64,000 bases of DNA from CAWFPR01 sp963817635 (GTDB lineage Bacteria > Acidobacteriota > Vicinamibacteria > Vicinamibacterales > 2-12-FULL-66-21), in the NCBI GenBank assembly GCA_963817635.1, contig CAWFPR010000023.1, positions 1 to 64,000 on the forward strand, read 5' to 3'. This document shows, piece after piece, positions 56,098 through 64,000 of this stretch. Below the pieces are notes generated by a model, which did no database searches, was not told the DNA's origin, and was given only the letters and a program-made list of their open reading frames with translations. The position numbers and the translations under genes were made by a program. Numbering within the stretch: position 1 is the first letter of the stretch; the number at the start of each line of letters is the position of its first letter.

Positions 56098-56531
56098 TCC
56101 CACGGCGTCCGTTTCCCGATGACCTTGCGCCACCTGATTCTCGCTACAGCCGCACGCACGCCGCCGTCGGCCGCGTGGCACGTGATGCACGCGGCCTTGA
56201 AGACCTCATAACGACCGCCCGATCCGCGCCTTCGACCGGCACATGCCGTCGTTCGGCGAGGCGCTCTCCGAACAGGAGATCTGGAAGGTCGTCCACTGCC
56301 TGCGATCGTTCGCCATGATGCGATCCGGGTACGGCACCGACCGCAGCAGGACGCCGTAGACCACGCCGTAAAATGGCCGTCGTCGCACCGATCCCGCGCG
56401 CAAGTGTCGGGACGGCGATGGCGGGAAAAACGTCGCCGACCGAAGCGGTCGTCGCGGCGCGCTGAGCGCCTCCCGCCTGAGGCGCACGCGGCCGCACTTG
56501 ACGTCCGGGCTGGCACGGCGCGGCTCGACGA
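56098..56531. pseudogene. Debris of three genes: two cytochrome c fragments and a permease 5' end
   Basis: Three recognisable pieces. (1) Minus strand near 56135-56210: VFKAACITCHAADGG, a CxxCH heme motif. (2) Plus strand 56214-56315: HMPSFGEALSEQEIWKVVHCLRSF, the methionine-ligand end of a cytochrome c. (3) Minus strand 56328-56427: about 100 bases nearly identical to the 5' end of the permease gene at 4.48-4.60 kb. Piece 2 joins piece 3 at GCCATGATGCGATCCGG, which also occurs in the intact permease gene, suggesting recombination at short homology. Nothing here can encode a functional protein. Confidence 0.75.
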
Positions 56532-58952
56532 TCACTCGGCCCTGAGGGCGACGAGTGGATCGATCTTCGACGCGCGCCGCGCGGGCAGGTACCCCGCCAG
56601 CATGGCCACGGTCGCCAGCGCGGCGAGCATCGCGAGGAAGGTCATCGGGTCGCCCGGCGCGATGCCGAACAGCAGGCCGCTCAGCGATCGGGCGAGCGCC
56701 CACGAGACGGCGGCGCCAAGTGCCATGCCGATCGCGGCAAGGCGCAGCGTCTGCGCCACGATCGCCCCCTGGACGTCGAGCGAGGACGCCCCGAGCGCCA
56801 TCCGGATGCCAATCTCCTGCGTGCGCTGGTTCACCGAATAGGAGATCAGCGCGTAGATGCCCAGCGAGGCCAGCAGTAGCGCGAACGCCGCGAACCCGCC
56901 CAGGAGCAGCACCAGGAATCGTCGCGGCGACACGGACTTGTCCACGAGCTGCTGAATGGTCCGGAACTCGTTGGCGGCCAGCTCGGGCGCCAGCGGCTCC
57001 AGCGCGGCACGAACCGCGCGGGCGAGTGCTCCTGGCGCGAGCGTCGAGCGGATCACCAGATCGGCCGACGGCAGATCGTCGCATTGGCGGCGCGGCAGGT
57101 ACATCTCGTTGCCCGCCTCCTGCTCGGGCGAAAGGTGGCGCACGTCGCCGACGACGCCCACCACGCGCCGCTCCGAGGCGCAGGCGCCGAGGATGACCTG
57201 CCCGATCGGGTCCTGCCCCGGCCACACGTTGCGGGCCAGTGTCTCGTTGACCAGGATCACGGGCTCGCTGGGCTGGTCGTCGTGCGCCGAGAAATCGCGG
57301 CCGGCGCGCAACGGAATCCCAATCGCCGCTGTGTAGCCTTCGCTGACGATGCGCACGAACGCCGTCGGACCGGTGCCTCTCGCGTAGACCACGCCCTTCG
57401 CGCGGGCGCCCCACGTGCGATTGCGTCCGAGCGGAAGGGCGTCGGTGATGCCCGCGTGTTCGACGCGCGGAATCCCCCGGACTCGCCGCAGGACCTCGTC
57501 GAGGTACGCGTCTCGCTGCTCCCGTGTCGGAAAGCCGGCTGCCGGATCAACGCGAACCGTCACCGCCTGCGCGGGGCGGAAGCCGAGGTCGACATCGAGC
57601 ACCCGGACCAGGCTGCGGATCAGCAGGCCGGCGCCGACGAGCAGCACGCACGCGAAGGCCACCTCCGACACGACGAGCGCGTTTCGCACCCACGTGCGGC
57701 GGCCCGTCGAGCCGCGGCTGGCGTCCTTCAAGACGTCGTGCAGCGCCGCCTCTGGCGCCTGAAGCGCTGGTGCCAGGCCGAAGACAATGCCGGTCAGGAT
57801 CGCCACCGCGAGCGTAAAGCCCAGCGTCGTCGCATCCGTGCGGACGCTCTGCAGCAGCGGCACGCTGACCGCGTCCAGGTGCGCGAGCAGACGCGTGCCG
57901 ACAGCGGCCAGCGCCAGCCCGAGCACCGCGCCGCCAATCGACAGGACGAGGCCCTCGGTCAGCATCTGGGTGAACAGCCGCCGCCGTCCCGCACCGAGCG
58001 CGGTGCGAATCGCGATCTCCTTCTGCCTCGACGCGGTGCGGGCCAGGAGCAGGTTGGACAGGTTGGCGCAGACGATGAGCATGACGACGGCGACGGCGGC
58101 CGCGAGGACCCAGACCGCGGCGCGCATGCGACCGTTGACGTGGTCAGCCAGCGGCGTGACGAAGCCCTCGAACGAATTTCGGTCCGGATTGTCCCGGGTG
58201 AGCTGCCCGGCGACGATGCGAAGCTCCGCCTGGGCGCGTGACGCCGTCATGCCGGGCGCGAGGCGGCCGACCATTGCCATGGTGTTGCCCCAGCGGTTCG
58301 TTTCCGGGCTCAAGGGGAAGGGAAAGAACAGATCGAAGTGGCTGCCTGGCGCGAAGACCGACGCGAAATCGAACGAGGCCGGGAGGACGCCAACGACGGT
58401 GTGCGGCTGGTTGTCCAGCGTCAGCGCGGTTCCGACGACACCGGGATCCGAGTGGAACCGCCGCTCCCACAGGCTGTAGCTCAGGAGAACGGCGGCCGGC
58501 CCGTTCCAGCGGCTTTCTTCGGCGCTGAACGTTCGCCCGAAGCGGGGTCGAACGCCCAGGACTTCAAAGAAGTTGTCGGACACCGGCACGCCGCTCAGCC
58601 GCTCCGGCTCGCCATGTCCGCTCAGAAGGTGGTCGCCGACGCCGTAAAAGGCAAAGTAGCCCGCGACCGCCGAGAGCGTCTGCATCCGCTCGCGCAGATC
58701 CAGCATGTGGTTCACCTGGGTGGTCTGCCCGGACAGGCCGCTGGAGTCGTGATTCGCAATCCAGACCAGGCGCTCGGGATCCGCGAACGGCAGGGGTCGC
58801 AGCAGGAGCGCGTTGACCACGCTGAAGACGGTGGAACTGGCGCCGATGCCGAGCCCCGCAATCGCGATGACGAAGGCCGCGAACCTCGCATCGCGCCGCA
58901 GCGTGCGCAGGGTGTAGCGCAGATCCTGGACGACACTACCACTGATGAACAC
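56532..58952 (-). CDS. ADOP-type orphan ABC permease 2
   Basis: An 806-residue duplicated MacB/FtsX permease. The N-terminus (VVQDLRYTLRTLRRDARFAAF) leads into the first membrane segment (GLGIGASSTVFSVVNALLLRPLPF), with FtsX domains near 275-400 and 690-800, ending ASKIDPLVALRAE. As with permease 1, no ATPase is beside it. It is related to but clearly different from permeases 1 and 3, so these are old paralogs. The stop codon is at the edge of the gene-debris block. Confidence 0.9.
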   Translation of the reverse strand: MFISGSVVQDLRYTLRTLRRDARFAAFVIAIAGLGIGASSTVFSVVNALLLRPLPFADPERLVWIANHDSSGLSGQTTQVNHMLDLRERMQTLSAVAGYFAFYGVGDHLLSGHGEPERLSGVPVSDNFFEVLGVRPRFGRTFSAEESRWNGPAAVLLSYSLWERRFHSDPGVVGTALTLDNQPHTVVGVLPASFDFASVFAPGSHFDLFFPFPLSPETNRWGNTMAMVGRLAPGMTASRAQAELRIVAGQLTRDNPDRNSFEGFVTPLADHVNGRMRAAVWVLAAAVAVVMLIVCANLSNLLLARTASRQKEIAIRTALGAGRRRLFTQMLTEGLVLSIGGAVLGLALAAVGTRLLAHLDAVSVPLLQSVRTDATTLGFTLAVAILTGIVFGLAPALQAPEAALHDVLKDASRGSTGRRTWVRNALVVSEVAFACVLLVGAGLLIRSLVRVLDVDLGFRPAQAVTVRVDPAAGFPTREQRDAYLDEVLRRVRGIPRVEHAGITDALPLGRNRTWGARAKGVVYARGTGPTAFVRIVSEGYTAAIGIPLRAGRDFSAHDDQPSEPVILVNETLARNVWPGQDPIGQVILGACASERRVVGVVGDVRHLSPEQEAGNEMYLPRRQCDDLPSADLVIRSTLAPGALARAVRAALEPLAPELAANEFRTIQQLVDKSVSPRRFLVLLLGGFAAFALLLASLGIYALISYSVNQRTQEIGIRMALGASSLDVQGAIVAQTLRLAAIGMALGAAVSWALARSLSGLLFGIAPGDPMTFLAMLAALATVAMLAGYLPARRASKIDPLVALRAE

Positions 58953-59095
58953 GTAAGCTTTGACGGAATCGGCCCTGCAAACGTTGTAAGAAGTTCAGCC
59001 GCGGCGCCGGTGACCAAGGTCGGGCCCTGACTCAGGCCCGAGCCGGCCGGGGCGGCGCCGTATCGCGCGCAGTCGCCGGGGGTTATAGTCATCAC

Positions 59096-61066
59096 ATGCC
59101 CCCCGCCTGCGATCTGCTCCTCACCAATGCGACCGTCCTGACGATGGACGACGAGTTCACCATGCACACCGGCAGCGCTGTCGCGATTACCGGCGACAGT
59201 ATCGTCGCCGTGGGGCCGGACGCGCTCGATCGCACGGCGGCCGAGACCATCGATTGCCACGGCCGCATCGTCATGCCGGGCCTCGTCAACGCGCACACGC
59301 ACGCGGCGATGGCGCTCCTGCGCGGACTGGCCGACGACCTGCGGCTGGACGTATGGCTGATGGGTTACATGATGCCGGTCGAGCGCGAGTTCGTGAATCC
59401 GGATTTCGTGCGGCTCGGCACGCGCATCGGGTGCGCGGAGATGATCCGCTCGGGCACCACGTGCTTCGCCGACATGTACTACTTCGAGGAGGCGGTCGCC
59501 GAGGCGGCCGCCGGCGCCGGCATGCGCGCGCTGTGCGGACAGACGATCCTGCGGTTCCCTTCTCCCGACTCCCCCAGCTTCGAGGACGGCCTCGCGCGCG
59601 CCCGCGACTTCATCGAGCGCTGGCGCGATCATCCGCTCATCGTGCCGTGTCCCGCGCCGCACGCGCCCTACACCTGCACGCCGGAAATCCTGCGCAGCTC
59701 GGCGGAGCTGGCGGCCGAGTACGACGTCCCGCTTCATATCCACCTGTCCGAAACGGCAGCCGAAGTCGAAGAGTCGCGCGCGGCCCACGGCATGCCGGTC
59801 GTGCCGTGGATGAAGAAGCAGGGACTCTTCGGCGCCAAGGTGCTCGCCGCGCACTGCGTGCACGTGGACGACGGGGAAATGCGCGCGCTGAAGAACTACG
59901 GCGCCGGCGTGGCGCACAACCCGACCAGCAACCTGAAGCTGGGGGCGGGCGTGGCCCCGGTCGCGCGCATGCTGGAGCTGGGGCTCGACGTCGGCATCGG
60001 CACCGACGGGGCGGCGTCGAACAACGACCTCGACATGTTCGAGGAGACGCGGCTCGCCGCGCTCCTGGCCAAGGGCATCGGCGGCGATCCGACGGCGCTG
60101 CCGGCAAGGCAGGCGCTCGCGATGGCGACGCGGGGCGGCGCGCGCGCGATGCACATGGGTCACCTGACCGGCTCGCTGGAGCCCGGCAAGCGCGCCGACC
60201 TGATCGTGCTCGACCTCGACACCGTTCACAACCTGCCGGCGTTCGAACGCGATCCCAACGGCATCTACGCGCGGATCGTGTATGCGTCGAAGTCTACCGA
60301 CGTCGTGGACGTCATGTGCAACGGGCGGTGGCTGATGCGCGAGCGGTCGCTGCTGACGCTGGACGAGCGCGAACTGCGCGCGCACGCCCGCGACTGCGCA
60401 CGCAGGATCGACACGTTCCTGGGCAGCCGCGAGGTCAGCGTCCTTCAGAAGCTGGTGGCGGTCGGGGGGGCCGTCGAACAGGAGAGCTTCGAGGTCCAGG
60501 TCAAGGCGCGCGTCGCATCGGCCGACCACGTGCTGAAGGTCATCGACAGCGACGAGCTGACCGTGATCCGCGCCAGCCGCTACCACCAGTTCGACACCTA
60601 CTGGCCGTTCGACGATCCGGCGCAGGGGAAGCTGCGCTACCGTGAAGACGAGTTCCTCGACGAGCAGGATCGCGTCACCGGCGCCCGCACCCGGCTCACG
60701 CTCACGGGCAGTGCCCGGGTGGAGAGTTTCGGCGACGTCCTGCTCCACCGCTCGCGCTATCTCGCGCCCGCCACGCATTCGGCGCGCTTCTACCGCGAGT
60801 ACTTCCGCCCGGCCGCCGAGTACGTGGTCGAAAAAGAGCGGCGGCGCTGGCTCGTCGCCTACCGCGGCGTCGAGTTCTACGTGCATCTCGATCGCCTGCT
60901 CAAGCCGGCAGCCGTCGGCTACTTCGTCGAGGTGAAATCGCGCACGTGGTCGCGCCGCGACGCCCGCGACAAGGCGACGATCATCAGCGCGCTGCTCGGG
61001 CTGTTCGGCGCGACCCCGGACGATACGATCAGCGACGGCTACGTCGAAATGGGGTTCGAGGCCTGA
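59096..61066 (+). CDS. Amidohydrolase (SAH/MTA-deaminase type) fused to a CYTH-like domain
   Basis: A 656-residue cytoplasmic protein. Residues 1 to about 440 are a deaminase-type amidohydrolase: His67 and His69 in NAHTHAAM, PHAPYTCTPE, HIHLSETAAEVEES, AAHCVHVDD, HNPTSNLKLGAG and GTDGAASNNDLDMFEE, all matching adenosine-homocysteine or chlorohydrolase-type enzymes. Residues about 462-656 form a CYTH-like tunnel domain (VQVKARVASAD, GKLRYREDEFLDEQ, GYFVEVKSRTWSRRDARDKA), a fold that binds triphosphates or cleaves phosphoanhydrides. A possible -10, TATAGT (59084-59089), ends seven bases before the ATG, so the mRNA may be leaderless. The substrate is unproven. Confidence 0.85.
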   Translation: MPPACDLLLTNATVLTMDDEFTMHTGSAVAITGDSIVAVGPDALDRTAAETIDCHGRIVMPGLVNAHTHAAMALLRGLADDLRLDVWLMGYMMPVEREFVNPDFVRLGTRIGCAEMIRSGTTCFADMYYFEEAVAEAAAGAGMRALCGQTILRFPSPDSPSFEDGLARARDFIERWRDHPLIVPCPAPHAPYTCTPEILRSSAELAAEYDVPLHIHLSETAAEVEESRAAHGMPVVPWMKKQGLFGAKVLAAHCVHVDDGEMRALKNYGAGVAHNPTSNLKLGAGVAPVARMLELGLDVGIGTDGAASNNDLDMFEETRLAALLAKGIGGDPTALPARQALAMATRGGARAMHMGHLTGSLEPGKRADLIVLDLDTVHNLPAFERDPNGIYARIVYASKSTDVVDVMCNGRWLMRERSLLTLDERELRAHARDCARRIDTFLGSREVSVLQKLVAVGGAVEQESFEVQVKARVASADHVLKVIDSDELTVIRASRYHQFDTYWPFDDPAQGKLRYREDEFLDEQDRVTGARTRLTLTGSARVESFGDVLLHRSRYLAPATHSARFYREYFRPAAEYVVEKERRRWLVAYRGVEFYVHLDRLLKPAAVGYFVEVKSRTWSRRDARDKATIISALLGLFGATPDDTISDGYVEMGFEA

Positions 61067-61091
61067 GGGAGGGCTCAAGGCTCAGGGCAGA

Positions 61092-61395
61092 GGCTCAGCC
61101 GGCCGCTGCTTCAACCCAGCTGACCCAGCTTCGACCCAGCTTCACCCCAGCTTCGACCCAGCTTCGACGCAGCTTCAACCCAGCTTCAACCCAGCTTCGA
61201 CAGCGGTCTGAGCTAGGTTGAAGCTCACTGGCGCTCTCGGGCTCGGGCTCATGGCCCCAGGGGCCAGGGCTCGGCCGGCCGCTGCTTCACCCCAGCTCCG
61301 ACCCAGCTTCGACCCAGCTTCGACCTACCAGCTTCGACCTCAGCTCCGACCCAGCTTCGACCTGGGTTGAAGCTGGGGTGAAGCTCCCCCGGCGA
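61092..61395. repeat. Tandem 11-base repeat array in two blocks
   Basis: The unit is close to ACCCAGCTTCG or ACCCAGCTTCA, repeated about eight times at 61113-61200 and again at 61289-61357. The two blocks start with nearly the same lead-in (GCCGGCCGCTGCTTCA at about 61098 and 61274), so the array is itself partly duplicated with a 176-base period. An inverted copy (GAAGCTGGG, about 61369) makes a hairpin with the last unit. No protein is encoded. Confidence 0.8.
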
Positions 61396-61439
61396 CAGCT
61401 CTCTCGGCGCTCAGGGGCGGGGCTCGGGCTTTGCGCGCC

Positions 61440-61491
61440 TGAGCCTGAGCCCTGAGCCCTGAGCCCTGAGCCCTGAGCCCTGAGCCCCTGA
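61440..61491. repeat. Tandem heptamer (TGAGCCC) run
   Basis: About six direct copies of TGAGCCC immediately before the stop codon of the last permease gene. Together with the 11-base array it fills the whole 61067-61494 spacer. Confidence 0.75.
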
Positions 61492-61494
61492 GCG

Positions 61495-63974
61495 CTACCC
61501 CGCCTTCAATACCGTCAGCGGATCGAGGCGCGCGGCGCGGCGCGCGGGCACGTAGCACGCAATCGCAGAGACGACGAGCAGGACCACCGGGACGATCACG
61601 AATGTGGCGACGTCGTGCACCGCGATGCCGTAGACGAACGACTGCATCGAGCGCGCCAGCCACAGCGACGCCGCCATGCCGGCCACGAGCCCGCCGGCGG
61701 AAACCACGAGCCCCTGGCCGACGACCATCATGACGAGATCGACGGGGCGCGCGCCGAGCGCCGACCGCACGGCGATCTCGCGCGAGCGCTGCGCGACGCT
61801 GTAGGACAGCACGCCAAACAGGCCGACCGCCGCGATCGCGAGCGCAAACCCGGCGAAGCCGCCGAGCAGCACGGCATAGAGACGCGGCGTCGCCAGGTTC
61901 CCCATCAGCCGCTCCCGCATCGTCTCGACGCGGTCGAGCGCGATGCTGCCGTCCTGCTCGTGCACGATGGCGCGCAGTTGCGGCACGAACGCGGCCGGAT
62001 CGCCGGCTGTGCGAACGACCAGCGCCGGCACGGTCATGGGGATGCCGGACCGCTGGTTGTACGACATATAGATCTCCGCCTGCGGCGGCCCGGTCAGGTC
62101 GCCCATTCGCACGTCTTCGACCATCCCGACGATGTCCCAGTTGTCGCGCCCCTTCTCCAGCATCGCCGGGATGCGCCGGCCGATCGGGCGGCCGCTGAAG
62201 TACCGCAGGGCGAACGTGCGGTTGACGACGACGACGGGGAGCGATTCGGCGGTGTCGCGGTCGTTCAGCAGGCGCCCGTCGAGGAGCCGGATGCCCATCA
62301 CCGAAAAATAATCGGGGCTCACGGTCCGGAACGCCGCATTGACGGACACCCGCTCGCCTCCGGAATCGGCCGGCGGTAAGGTGAAGGCGAGCAGCGATTC
62401 CGATCCCGTGAGCGGGAGAATCGTGGTGAACGCAGCCTGGGTGACCCCCGCGGTGCCGCGCAGCCGGTCGAGGACGCCCCGCACGATCGCGGCGCGCCGC
62501 TCGTCCGAGTAGGCGGGCTCCGGCATTGGAACGCGCGCGGTCAGCACGTTCGAGACGTCGTAGCCGCGATCGGCGTGCAGCAGCGCGACGAAGCTCCTGA
62601 TGAGCAGCGACGCACCGATCAGCAGCACCGACGCCACGGCCACCTGGCCCGCCATGATGAGCGTGCGGGCGCGCGCCGTTTTCGAACGCGATCCGCCGCC
62701 GACCGGAGCGAGGCTGTCTTCCGTCAGCGACTCCACCAGGTTCAGGCGTCGCGCATGCAGCGCGGGCAGCAGGCCGAACGCCACGCTCGCGACCACCGAC
62801 ACCAGGACGGCGAAACCGAGGACCCACAGATCGAGCGCGACGTCGGCGGCGCGCGGAAAATCCGGAGGGAGAAACGACGGCAGCGCCCGGTCCATCCAGA
62901 ACGCCGCCGCGATGCCCACGGCGCCTCCCATCAAGCCGAGCAGGACGTTTTCCACGAGCAGCTGCCGCGCCAGCCGGCGGCTGCCCGCGCCGAGCGCCGA
63001 GCGGATCGCCATCTCGCGCCGGCGGCCGGTGGCGCGCGCGAGCTGGACGCTGGCGACGTTGGCCGTCGCGGTCGCCAGCAGGAGGCCCACCGCCACGAGG
63101 AACACGAGCAGGGCCGGTCGCACCTCCCTCGGTCATCGCCGCGCGCAGCGGCTCGGCCGACACGGTCACCGCCCCGCTGCTGCCGAAGACCGCCATCGCG
63201 GTCAGCTGGGCATCCGGTGCGGCGCGTCCGCGCGCGGTGCCCTCTTCAGCCGCCTGCTGCGGCGTCACGCCGGGCTTCAGCCGCGCCATCGCGCTGAAGA
63301 TTGAAATCGTCCGCCCCTCGCTCCCCTTCGCGACGACGGGCGGGACGCGCATGGGCGTCCACGCGCGCGTCTCGCGGTCAGGAAAATAGAAGTCGCGCGG
63401 CATGACGCCGATGATCGTGTAGGGCTCGCCGTCGAGCCGCACGGCCTGGCCAATCGCGTCGGCGCGGCCGCCGTAGCGTTCCTGCCAGAGCCCGTACGAC
63501 AGCACAATCGTGTGATCCTGCGAAGGGTCGCCGGTGAAGAGCGCGCCCACGACCAGGATACCCGTTCACCATGGGCAGTGCGGAAGGCGTGACCTCGGCG
63601 ATCTGCATCCGTTCGGGCTCGCCGGACTGGGTGAGGGTCGCGTCGCCTGTCGCGTATCCGCCCAGCGCCTCGATGGTCGCCGGGTTGTCGCTCCACGAGA
63701 GGAACGTGCCGTTGGTGAGAACGTTGAGGCGCCGTGTGCTGCCCTCGCGAGTTTCCGTGAGGTTCACGAGCCGATCCGCGCCAGGCCACGGCAGCGGCTT
63801 GAACAGCACGCCCCAGGCGACGCTGAAGAGCACCGTCGTCGCTCCGATTCCCAGCGCCATCGTGAGCATCGAGACGGCCGTCGCGCCCGGCCGTTTGCGA
63901 AGGAGACGAAACGCGTATCGCACGTCGTGCAGGATGCCGACGAAGCCCGAGGTGCCCGCGGCCGGCGCGTGCAC
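61495..63974 (-). pseudogene. ADOP-type orphan ABC permease 3, two +1 frameshifts, 5' end possibly outside window
   Basis: A third MacB/FtsX-type duplicated permease, about 826 residues over three frames. The N-terminal membrane segment (TMALGIGATTVLFSVAWGVLFKPLPW), first periplasmic domain (IVLSYGLWQERYGGRADAIG), first FtsX part (PALLVFLVAVGLLLATATANV) and last FtsX part (REIAVRSALGARPVDLVMMV) are all well conserved. The breaks are at ATACC (63558-63562) and CACCT (63121-63125); removing one base at each restores VNGILVVGALFTGD and TEGVRPALLVF. The frame is open past the GTG at 63974 to the window edge, so the true start may lie outside. Confidence 0.8.
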
Positions 63975-64000
63975 GACCGGCGCGCGGCTGGTGCGGCGCG

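Noticed and set aside
59245..59258. An operator-like CATCGATTGCC inside the amidohydrolase-CYTH gene
   Set aside because: Only 10 of 12 bases match, it lies inside a coding region away from any promoter, and the codons are explained by the protein.
61092..61395. The regular repeats as a CRISPR array
   Set aside because: Units are 11 bases with no spacers of constant length and no cas genes are nearby.
8845..63562. Programmed +1 ribosomal frameshifting in ten places as the preferred explanation
   Set aside because: The affected genes are unrelated, the contexts differ too much for a single slippery site, and a systematic sequencing error explains the same pattern more simply.

Overview
The window looks like a chromosomal segment of a GC-rich member of the Acidobacteriota, most likely a Vicinamibacteria-type soil lineage. 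The evidence is three large orphan MacB/FtsX-type permeases of the kind expanded in that phylum, a TonB-dependent receptor with an N-terminal carboxypeptidase-regulatory-like domain, SBBP and sortilin-like beta-propeller proteins, and many exported hydrolases. The assignment is inferred from gene content only. No tRNA, rRNA, CRISPR array or complete insertion sequence was seen.

Layout. 0-4.7 kb: end of an AlkZ-like gene, an M4 metallopeptidase and a permease. 4.8-25.9 kb: a glycan or riboside utilisation block. It holds a TonB receptor, a frameshifted SBBP propeller, a Tat-exported GH116 glycosidase, an M28 peptidase, a LacI-family regulator, a lipoprotein ADP-ribosylglycohydrolase, a serine beta-lactamase-like protein, a sugar isomerase, a fused RbsA-RbsC importer, its binding protein and an amino-acid permease. 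26-37.7 kb: an amino-acid and acyl-CoA catabolic block (fused two-oxoacid dehydrogenase E1, Glu/Leu dehydrogenase, acyl-CoA dehydrogenase, thiolase, FadB-like protein, a porin, two threonine-dehydratase-like enzymes). 37.7-54.7 kb: more exported hydrolases, a ribokinase stump, two PepSY proteins, a second exported ADP-ribosylglycohydrolase and a sortilin-like propeller. 54.7-64 kb: RidA, a GntR/FCD regulator, gene debris, two more permeases, an amidohydrolase-CYTH fusion and a tandem-repeat spacer.

The most interesting signal is regulatory. A LacI-type operator, ACGCAATCGATTGCGT or close to it, occurs only between genes: upstream of the TonB receptor, between GH116 and M28, twice between the beta-lactamase and the isomerase, beside the ribokinase stump, and before the second ADP-ribosylglycohydrolase operon. 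In four cases it lies 1-2 bases after the -10 box of a recognisable sigma-70-type promoter, all pointing left. The LacI-family gene at 14.8 kb is the natural candidate repressor. A second motif, ATGATATATAAT-like, sits at the amino-acid genes, in front of RidA and in front of the GntR gene itself. The window therefore appears to hold two interleaved local regulons, one for export, hydrolysis and import of a glycoside or riboside, the other for peptide and amino-acid breakdown.

A quality caveat: eight conserved genes are interrupted by nine junctions compatible with +1 insertions, plus one near a C-terminus. Each can be repaired by removing one G from a GGT (or C from ACC). They may be sequencing errors rather than real mutations, so these genes are given as single loci with the break position stated.
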